Shown piece by piece: positions 24,386 through 29,628 of a stretch of DNA of 29,905 nucleotides. Below the pieces are notes generated by a model, which did no database searches, was not told where the DNA came from, and saw nothing but the letters and a program-made list of their open reading frames with translations. This stretch comes from a virus. A program made the position numbers and the translations under genes. The stretch is from the IMG/VR virus record IMGVR_UViG_3300046028_008611, positions 1 through 29,905 of that record, one strand, 5' to 3'. Each line of letters begins with the position of its first letter. Positions within the stretch are counted from its first letter, which is position 1.

Positions 24386-24412
24386 AGGTTGGATTAGTTC
24401 CAACCTTTTTTT
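24386..24412 (+). terminator. Intrinsic terminator of lysis cassette, overlapping a promoter
   Basis: AGGTTGGA (24386-24393), loop of five, TCCAACCT (24399-24406), then a run of T (24406-24412). It lies almost entirely inside the spacer of the class 1 promoter-like site at 24388-24419. Confidence 0.85.
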
Positions 24413-24419
24413 ATATTTA
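24388..24419 (+). promoter_or_regulatory. Class 1 promoter-like site over the terminator
   Basis: GTTG, 20 bases, TATATTTA. The second box ends six bases before the ATG at 24425, so the transcript would be leaderless or nearly so. The TTCG before the second box seen at most other sites is replaced by the T run of the terminator. Confidence 0.45.
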
Positions 24420-24424
24420 TCAAT

Positions 24425-25651
24425 ATGACAAAATTAAAACAAAGTATATTTCCGTTTCTGATAGCATTCGCTGCTTTATCAGTATCAGCCTCAGCTGCAT
24501 TTTATTCAGTTAGTGGGTTAAGTAAATTATTTGCTGGTGCTTCATTAGAAGTAATTGTAATGGCTAGTTCATTAGAATTTGCAAAATTAGTTATTGCCTC
24601 TCTTTTATATCAATATTGGGGTTCAATAAACAAAGTACTTCGAACTTATCTTTCGATAGCTACTGTAGTGTTAATTTTAATTACCTCAATGGGTATTTAT
24701 GGTTTTTTATCTGCTGCTTACCAAGAAACCGCTAATAAAGCGGGTAGTGTAGACGCTCAAGTTGAATTGTTGGAAACTAAAAAACAAAACTTCATACAAC
24801 AACGAGATTTATATAATACAGAAAAAACTAACTTAGTACAAGGTATTACTCAATTACAAACAGGTTTAGCAGGTAATAAAACTTCATATGTTGATAAAAA
24901 AGGTAGATTAATCCAATCAACAAATGCTGCTAATACAAAATCTTTTGATAAACAGTTAGATAAATCAAATGCTCGACAATCTGAAATTTCATCTAAATTA
25001 GATGCTATAAATGATTCTATATTTAAATTAGATACTAAAATAGTAGAAACTAAAACAAATAGCGATACTGCTGGAGAATTAGGACCCTTAAAGTATTTAT
25101 CTAATCTTACTGGTACTCCTATGGATCAGATTATTAATTATTTATTATTAGTAATTATATTTGTTTTTGATCCTTTAGCTATATCTTTAGTAATTGCAGC
25201 TAACTTTGCTTTTTCTCAAGCATTCCCAAAAAAAAATTATAAAGAAAATTTATACGGGGAACAAGAGGAAATTAAATTAGAAGATATATTTAATGAAGAA
25301 AAAAAAGAAGGTTTAAAAGAATTTATTTCAAAACATAAACAAGAACAAAACATTATTGATATGATGGAAGTTGATGAAGTAGATAAATTTTATTTAAAAC
25401 CTGAAAATGATGAAAGAATGAATATCATAGGACAAAATGGTAATGATGGGTTACATTATGAATCAAACGTTTTAGATACAAATAAAGATGGAGTAGTTGA
25501 TGGTGAAGAAGTTAAAACTGCTCAATCACGACTTGTTCAATTATACCACTTACTTAATTCTAATATATCTTCATGGAGAAGAAGAAAAATTCAAAACGAA
25601 ATTAATACACTTAACTCCGCCCTAAATGACGACGAAACAAAAACTTATTAG
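24425..25651 (+). CDS. Membrane protein with coiled coil and EF-hand loop
   Basis: This encodes 408 residues. There are three hydrophobic segments at about 9-37, 41-65 and 74-99. A long coiled-coil region follows at about 100-215 (ETKKQNFIQQRDLYNTEKTN), then a fourth span at about 233-263 (YLLLVIIFVFDPLAISLVIA). The C-terminal tail is soluble and charged. If the N-terminus is cytoplasmic, the coiled coil is periplasmic. Residues 351-362, DTNKDGVVDGEE, form a canonical EF-hand loop (D, N, D, V, D, E at positions 1, 3, 5, 7, 9, 12). Its position after the lysis genes suggests envelope remodelling, spanin-like action or superinfection exclusion; none is proven. The last 26 bases overlap the nuclease gene. 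Confidence 0.75.
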   Translation: MTKLKQSIFPFLIAFAALSVSASAAFYSVSGLSKLFAGASLEVIVMASSLEFAKLVIASLLYQYWGSINKVLRTYLSIATVVLILITSMGIYGFLSAAYQETANKAGSVDAQVELLETKKQNFIQQRDLYNTEKTNLVQGITQLQTGLAGNKTSYVDKKGRLIQSTNAANTKSFDKQLDKSNARQSEISSKLDAINDSIFKLDTKIVETKTNSDTAGELGPLKYLSNLTGTPMDQIINYLLLVIIFVFDPLAISLVIAANFAFSQAFPKKNYKENLYGEQEEIKLEDIFNEEKKEGLKEFISKHKQEQNIIDMMEVDEVDKFYLKPENDERMNIIGQNGNDGLHYESNVLDTNKDGVVDGEEVKTAQSRLVQLYHLLNSNISSWRRRKIQNEINTLNSALNDDETKTY

Positions 25652-26216
25652 CCTATTATTATTATTTCCCCTATTATTATTTGGGCAATTAAGAGACAGT
25701 GTTTATGTAAAAACTGACATTTATGAAGTGATGTACTCTGAGACATTAGAACAACCACTTTGGGTAAAATATCAGGTTCAGTGTACTGGAGTAGGAGCAT
25801 CTAGAAAAGGTATGGATTTTTATACTGTAAAAGATGTCAAAACCTCAGATGCAAAAGATTATGAGAAAAATGAATGGGACAAAGGTCATGTAGCACCAGC
25901 TGCTGATTTTAATTGTACTAAAGAAATGTTATATAAAACATTCTCATATTTAAATTGCACATTACAACATGAAAAACTAAACAGAGTTCATTGGAGACTT
26001 TTAGAAGACTATGAAAGATTATTAGCATACTCTGAAGGACCAGTATTTGTTGAAGTTAAAGTATTATTTGATAAAATTCCAAAACGAGTAAGTACGGGTG
26101 CAGCTATTCCAACTGCTTTTCTTAAGATAATAAAAACAAAAACTAAAACAATTAAATTTTATTTTAAAAATGAACCACCAACAAAACCAACATTTGTTGA
26201 TTATCAAGTAAAATAA
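25626..26216 (+). CDS. Secreted NUC1-type DNA/RNA endonuclease
   Basis: This encodes 196 residues. An N-terminal signal peptide is clear: Lys at 4 and 6, then the hydrophobic SLLLLFPLLLFG to residue 20. The bba-metal motif is DKGHVAPAADF with His88 as the general base (DRGH in Serratia nuclease). The second motif LNRVHWRLLE gives the Mg-binding Asn119 and, eight residues on, Glu127, the spacing of the Serratia enzyme. The protein is therefore probably exported to the periplasm or outside. The start is supported because a later one would lose the signal. It overlaps the membrane protein gene by 26 bases. Likely roles are degrading incoming DNA or DNA released at lysis. Confidence 0.86.
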   Translation: MTTKQKLISLLLLFPLLLFGQLRDSVYVKTDIYEVMYSETLEQPLWVKYQVQCTGVGASRKGMDFYTVKDVKTSDAKDYEKNEWDKGHVAPAADFNCTKEMLYKTFSYLNCTLQHEKLNRVHWRLLEDYERLLAYSEGPVFVEVKVLFDKIPKRVSTGAAIPTAFLKIIKTKTKTIKFYFKNEPPTKPTFVDYQVK

Positions 26217-26234
26217 TTTAAAAGTATATACAAA

Positions 26235-26270
26235 AAAATTAGGCTCCCGTAGGGAGCCTTCATACATTTA
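26235..26270 (+). repeat. 36-base dyad-promoter cassette, copy 1
   Basis: Matches copy 2 (27799-27834) at 33 of 36 bases. It holds AGGCTCCC, GTA, GGGAGCCT (26241-26259), then TTCATACATTTA. Two of the three differences lie in the loop, so the stem is conserved. Confidence 0.85.
26239..26270 (+). promoter_or_regulatory. Class 1 promoter with dyad in the spacer
   Basis: TTAG, 20 bases, TACATTTA, 26 bases before the ATG at 26297. The 8-bp dyad fills most of the spacer and has no T-run after it, so it may be an operator, a weak terminator for the nuclease gene, or both. Confidence 0.6.
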
Positions 26271-26296
26271 CCACATAATAATTAAAACAAAAACAT

Positions 26297-26512
26297 ATGA
26301 AAAAAGTAATTCCACTTGTTGGGATAGTGCTTATGGTTGCGGGGTTGACCGAGTTACTAGATTTAACATTTTATTTAATGAACCAATCAGATACCTTTGT
26401 ATTTAATTTAGGGTTGGTATCTTTAGCGTGTATTTTCATTGCATTCGGTTTTTTAGGAATGTATACGTACAAATACCTTTCTACGTTTAAAGAAGAAGAA
26501 AAAGAAGAGTAG
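26297..26512 (+). CDS. Small two-span membrane protein
   Basis: This encodes 71 residues with hydrophobic segments at about 5-25 (IPLVGIVLMVAGLTELLDL) and about 36-58 (FNLGLVSLACIFIAFGFLG), then an acidic/basic tail (FKEEEKEE). There is no recognisable domain. It begins a small operon under a dyad-bearing promoter, two bases before the next membrane gene. A membrane-modifying accessory protein is likely, possibly blocking superinfection, but this is a guess. Confidence 0.65.
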   Translation: MKKVIPLVGIVLMVAGLTELLDLTFYLMNQSDTFVFNLGLVSLACIFIAFGFLGMYTYKYLSTFKEEEKEE

Positions 26513-26514
26513 TT

Positions 26515-26889
26515 ATGGAAATGTTTTTTTTAATACTTGTATTAGTTATTTTAGGAGTAATAATATTAGGTACTATAATAGCTCATATTGTACTTTTAAA
26601 TGATGAAGGAGGTATATTAGATGAGAAAGTATTAGAGGATTATCTAAATACTTTATCTGATAACTATGAAATATACCGCTCAGAATATACAATTAGTATA
26701 GTGCCTTTATCTCCAAGTACCTTAAGAAAACAGATAGAAGTATCATACCCCGCTACTACATTACTACTTCCTTACTATATACAAGGAGTAGGAGTAATTC
26801 CAATTTGGAGTAAATCAAAGAAGAGGATTGATGCTATGTTTGAATCATCACCTAAAGTAGATTGGAAAAGAAAAAAATTAGGATTATAA
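26515..26889 (+). CDS. Membrane-anchored protein, unknown
   Basis: This encodes 124 residues with one strong N-terminal hydrophobic segment (residues 2-28, MFFLILVLVILGVIILG) and a soluble domain of about 95 residues with several beta-like stretches (YRSEYTISIVPLSPS, then LLLPYYIQGVGVIPIW). It ends in a basic tail (KRKKLGL). The anchor has no cleavage site I would trust. The start codon follows AGTT, like many here. It sits between the small membrane protein and the SPFH gene; its role is unknown. Confidence 0.65.
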   Translation: MEMFFLILVLVILGVIILGTIIAHIVLLNDEGGILDEKVLEDYLNTLSDNYEIYRSEYTISIVPLSPSTLRKQIEVSYPATTLLLPYYIQGVGVIPIWSKSKKRIDAMFESSPKVDWKRKKLGL

Positions 26890-26909
26890 TAAAAGATTTC
26901 GTATATTAA
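26878..26909 (+). promoter_or_regulatory. Class 1 promoter (SPFH gene)
   Basis: TTAG, 20 bases, TATATTAA, with TTCG before the second box, 31 bases before the ATG at 26941. No dyad in this spacer. The first box lies within the end of the preceding gene. Confidence 0.58.
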
Positions 26910-26940
26910 ACAAATAAATAATTAATTTAAACAACAAGTT

Positions 26941-27780
26941 ATGAACAGAATTTTAGTAGTATTAGGATTAGTAGTGTTATTAGTAGTGGGAGTTTTCTCA
27001 TGTGAAAGAATTGACGCAGGTCATGTAGGTGTAAAAGTGAATCTATATGGTTCAGGTAAAGGAGTAAGTGATGTTACAGAATGTACTGGATTAGTATTTT
27101 ACAATCCAATGTCAACAAAGATCTATGAATTTCCAACTTATATCCAACACAAAGAATATAAGAAATCAGATGAAGGAGATAATTCATTTATTGTAAACAG
27201 TAAGGATGGATCAGAATTTAGTGTATCACCTATTATGAATTACTCAGTACAGAGAGAAAAAGTACCAGCTATCTTTGCAAAATATAGAAGAAGCTTACCA
27301 GAAATCGAAGAAGGATTCTTAAAGACAGCTGTATACGATGCCTTTAGATTAGCAGCAAATAAATACACAGCAGATGGATTGATTTCAAATAGAGAAGTAT
27401 TTGAGGTTGAAGTAAGAAGAATATTAGTATCACAATTACAGAAAGAAGGATTCATATTAAATCAATTCACATCAAATCTAATCTATCCAGATTCATTTAA
27501 GAAAGCTATTAACGCTAAGAATAATGCCGTACAATCAGCTTTAATGGCTGAGAATAAAGTTAAGCAGGCAGAAGCAGAAGCAAAAATTAAAGTAGCAACA
27601 GCAAATGGTAATGCAGAAGCTTTACTAGCAAATGCTCGTGCCGAAGCTGAATCAAATAGATTAAGACAACAAACATTAACTCCGATGTTAATCCAACAAC
27701 AATGGATTGAAAAATGGAAAGGTAATGTACCAACAACACAATTAGGATCAGGTACTAGTGTATTGTACGGATTAAAATAA
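26941..27780 (+). CDS. SPFH/prohibitin-like membrane protein
   Basis: This encodes 279 residues. An N-terminal anchor (ILVVLGLVVLLVVGVFSC) is followed by the band-7 opening IDAGHVGVKVNLYGSGKGVS, then FPTYIQHKEYK and the SPFH core to about 190. A helical, Ala/Glu-rich stalk follows (KQAEAEAKIKVATANGNAEA), then RAEAESNRLRQQTLTP. Cys21 after VFS could be a lipidation site, but Phe at -2 is not ideal for a lipobox. SPFH proteins form ring-like cages on membranes and control proteases. In a phage one may protect membrane proteins or alter host envelope quality control. It is a monocistronic unit with its own promoter. Confidence 0.85.
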   Translation: MNRILVVLGLVVLLVVGVFSCERIDAGHVGVKVNLYGSGKGVSDVTECTGLVFYNPMSTKIYEFPTYIQHKEYKKSDEGDNSFIVNSKDGSEFSVSPIMNYSVQREKVPAIFAKYRRSLPEIEEGFLKTAVYDAFRLAANKYTADGLISNREVFEVEVRRILVSQLQKEGFILNQFTSNLIYPDSFKKAINAKNNAVQSALMAENKVKQAEAEAKIKVATANGNAEALLANARAEAESNRLRQQTLTPMLIQQQWIEKWKGNVPTTQLGSGTSVLYGLK

Positions 27781-27798
27781 TTTAAAAATAAATGTGCG

Positions 27799-27834
27799 AA
27801 AATTAGGCTCCCTAAGGGAGCCTTCGTACATTTA
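27799..27834 (+). repeat. 36-base dyad-promoter cassette, copy 2
   Basis: Second copy of the cassette at 26235-26270. The dyad is AGGCTCCC, TAA, GGGAGCCT (27805-27823), followed by TTCGTACATTTA. It lies about 1.6 kb from the first copy, with three genes between. Confidence 0.85.
27803..27834 (+). promoter_or_regulatory. Class 1 promoter with dyad in the spacer (modification operon)
   Basis: TTAG, 20 bases, TACATTTA, 37 bases before the ATG at 27872. The perfect dyad sits between the two boxes, an operator-like place. It heads the operon with the DpdA-like gene. Confidence 0.62.
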
Positions 27835-27871
27835 TCAAATAAATTGAATAATCAATTAAATAATAAAGGTT

Positions 27872-28405
27872 ATGGTAAAAATGTATAGTCCCGTCTTAAC
27901 TAGACCTCAGTTAGAAAAAGAATTATCTAAATTGCGTAAATTAAATTATAATGCTTTTAGATGGTGGAGAATGTATGACGTTAAATCTCCTAAATTACAT
28001 CACCGTTGTCCATTAATTGATCGTATTAAAAATGGTGATTTTGATTATTCACATTACAAATATCAAGTTGAATGGTGTGAGCACGAAATGAATGATATAT
28101 GGGATCAGTGTCGTCCTGATATGCAAATGTTTGTAGAAAAAACCTCATTATTACGATCTCGTAGAAAACGATTAACCGATGATTTTAATAAAGATGAAGC
28201 TGAAAAATTAGAGGTAGTTATTAAGGCATTTGTAGAATCATTTAGTTGTACTAAAGAACAAGTTTATGAAGAAATTGATAAATGTAGTGGAACCCTAAAA
28301 GATCTTTATTATATTATAGAGAGTAAATACGGTTATCTTTTTTCAACTGTTCCAAATATGTTTAAAACATCTAGAAGAGGACGACCAGCTAAAATAAAAA
28401 TATAA
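27872..28405 (+). CDS. Unknown basic protein with C-terminal AT-hook-like tail
   Basis: This encodes 177 residues. The body is helical with many aromatic and charged residues (NYNAFRWWRMYD, then YKYQVEWCEHEMNDIWDQC) and four Cys, with no membrane segment. The end reads SRRGRPAKIKI: RGRP flanked by basic residues is the core of an AT-hook, which binds the minor groove of AT-rich DNA. The gene overlaps the start of the DpdA-like gene by one base (TAATG), so the two are probably co-translated. It may guide the base-exchange enzyme to DNA, which is inference from the coupling and the tail. Confidence 0.68.
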   Translation: MVKMYSPVLTRPQLEKELSKLRKLNYNAFRWWRMYDVKSPKLHHRCPLIDRIKNGDFDYSHYKYQVEWCEHEMNDIWDQCRPDMQMFVEKTSLLRSRRKRLTDDFNKDEAEKLEVVIKAFVESFSCTKEQVYEEIDKCSGTLKDLYYIIESKYGYLFSTVPNMFKTSRRGRPAKIKI

Positions 28406-29199
28406 TGAAAATATCTCACGAAGTACCTAGGTGTTTATTATCGGTATCATCTGAATTTAACGATTACGATTACTGTCTTCCTCATTTAATGGATGAAGAT
28501 GAAGAATATAGACAATATTTTTACGATGCTAAGGCAAAGGGTAGATATATTGTAATGGATAATTCATTACATGAATTAGGTCATGCCTATGATCATGATC
28601 GTTTATTCTATTGGATGAATGAAATTAAACCAAATGAATTTATTGTTCCTGATGTTTGGATGGATAAAACATCAACTCTAGTTAATGCAAAATACTGGAA
28701 GCAATATAAATATCCAAAAGAAACAACAGCAGTTGCAGTAGTTCAAGCTAAATCGTATGGTGAAGCAGTTGAATGTTATACGATATTGCGTGATTTAAAG
28801 TATAGAAAAATAGCATTTTCATACGGCGCTGATTGGTATGCTGACTTAATTAATATACCGAATAAAACGCTAGCTAAAGCGATAGGACGCATATATACTA
28901 TATCAAAAATGTATGAAGATAAAATTATTGCATCTAAAGATAGAGTACATTTATTAGGTTGTTCTGTACCTCAAGAATTTAGTTGGCATAGAAGTTTCCC
29001 ATTTATTGAATCTATTGATACTTCAAATCCGGTAATGGCTGCTTTAGAAGGAATACGATATACTGAACAAGGTTTAACAATTAAACCTACAGCTAATATG
29101 AATACTCACTTTAACATCGATTTTAAAGATGTTAATTACGAGGATGTTATTTATAACACCACAATGTTTAGAAAAATTAATGGTTTTAAATTAAAATAG
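28405..29199 (+). CDS. dpdA: TGT/DpdA-like base-exchange enzyme
   Basis: This encodes 264 residues. I recognise a tRNA-guanine transglycosylase-like barrel. YIVMDNSLHELG places Asp52 at the position of the substrate-binding Asp of the TGT DSGGFQ motif. FIVPDVWMDK follows (Asp83), then AVVQAKSYGEA, VHLLGCSVP at 181-189 and FIESIDTSNPV with Asp205 as the candidate nucleophile. No zinc-binding Cys cluster of true TGT is visible. Phage DpdA enzymes exchange guanine in DNA for a 7-deazaguanine. The queC gene 400 bases downstream supports this. It is shorter than TGT (about 375), so a DNA-acting small form is likely. Alternative: an unrelated TIM-barrel enzyme. Confidence 0.68.
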   Translation: MKISHEVPRCLLSVSSEFNDYDYCLPHLMDEDEEYRQYFYDAKAKGRYIVMDNSLHELGHAYDHDRLFYWMNEIKPNEFIVPDVWMDKTSTLVNAKYWKQYKYPKETTAVAVVQAKSYGEAVECYTILRDLKYRKIAFSYGADWYADLINIPNKTLAKAIGRIYTISKMYEDKIIASKDRVHLLGCSVPQEFSWHRSFPFIESIDTSNPVMAALEGIRYTEQGLTIKPTANMNTHFNIDFKDVNYEDVIYNTTMFRKINGFKLK

Positions 29200-29205
29200 A
29201 AAGTT

Positions 29206-29454
29206 ATGACAGAAGAAAACAATTTACCCTACATGATGAGTTTGTACGATTATTTAGGTAAAGCAGCTGGGCCCGAACTTGGGAAAGAAGTTTGTGAAGT
29301 CGCAGTTAAATTAAAAGAAACAATTCAGGAAAGAGAAGTTTCAAATCCAAAATATACTGGAAAAATAAAATTATATCGTAGAGAATTTCTTGATACTTAT
29401 TTTGGAAATATAGTATATGAAGGTGAAAAAGTAGAAGATGATTTACCATTTTAA
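29206..29454 (+). CDS. Small protein with SSB-like DDLPF tail
   Basis: This encodes 82 residues. The first 30 are helical (YMMSLYDYLGKAAGPELGKE, then VCEVAVKLKE); then comes a basic stretch (YTGKIKLYRREFLDTYFG) and an acidic linker ending in EDDLPF. The last five residues are the same as those of the phage SSB at 15629-16471 and of the bacterial SSB C-terminal peptide type, which docks onto replication and repair proteins. No OB fold is visible, so it is not itself an SSB. It may compete with or stand in for the SSB tail. It lies in the modification operon, six bases after the DpdA-like gene. Confidence 0.7.
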   Translation: MTEENNLPYMMSLYDYLGKAAGPELGKEVCEVAVKLKETIQEREVSNPKYTGKIKLYRREFLDTYFGNIVYEGEKVEDDLPF

Positions 29455-29457
29455 GTT

Positions 29458-29628
29458 ATGTTAGAAACAGTTATACATTCTTTAGGGTTATGTGGTGAAC
29501 CTCATTTTAAATTGCTTGATATTGCCCCCCTTTATTCGTACATTGTAGAAAATAATAGCGTTTGCCTATACGCTTCAAATACCTGGCACAAATTAAATTA
29601 TAAATTATGTCTAAAAAACATGTTGTAG
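29458..29628 (+). CDS. Possible 56-residue mini-protein overlapping queC
   Basis: This open frame starts with ATG after TTTTAAGTT, the same AGTTATG context as other genes here, three bases after the previous stop. The product ([20 protein letters not shown], then [13 protein letters not shown]) has no membrane segment and no domain I recognise. It overlaps the first 22 bases of queC in another frame, and a class 1 promoter-like site (29515-29546) lies inside it. It may be a real small gene or simply leader DNA of queC. Confidence 0.4.
   Translation: MLETVIHSLGLCGEPHFKLLDIAPLYSYIVENNSVCLYASNTWHKLNYKLCLKNML
29515..29546 (+). promoter_or_regulatory. Class 1 promoter-like site for queC
   Basis: CTTG, 20 bases, TACATTGT, with TTCG before the second box, 60 bases upstream of the queC ATG. 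It would allow queC to be expressed apart from the preceding genes. Confidence 0.45.

Noticed and set aside
24414-24424. TATTTATCAAT before the gene at 24425 as a late promoter
   Set aside because: It departs from the class 2 motif after eight bases and would end at the ATG itself; the class 1 reading fits better.
25626-25660. Overlap of the membrane gene and the next gene as an Rz/Rz1-type spanin pair
   Set aside because: The downstream product has clear NUC1 nuclease motifs and is far longer than an Rz1 lipoprotein; the overlap is only 26 bases.
29557-29606. PreQ1 riboswitch before queC (5-bp hairpin AGCGT/ACGCT at 29557-29574)
   Set aside because: The loop and the A-rich pseudoknot tail of preQ1-I or -II classes are not present; only a short stem with an eight-base loop is seen.
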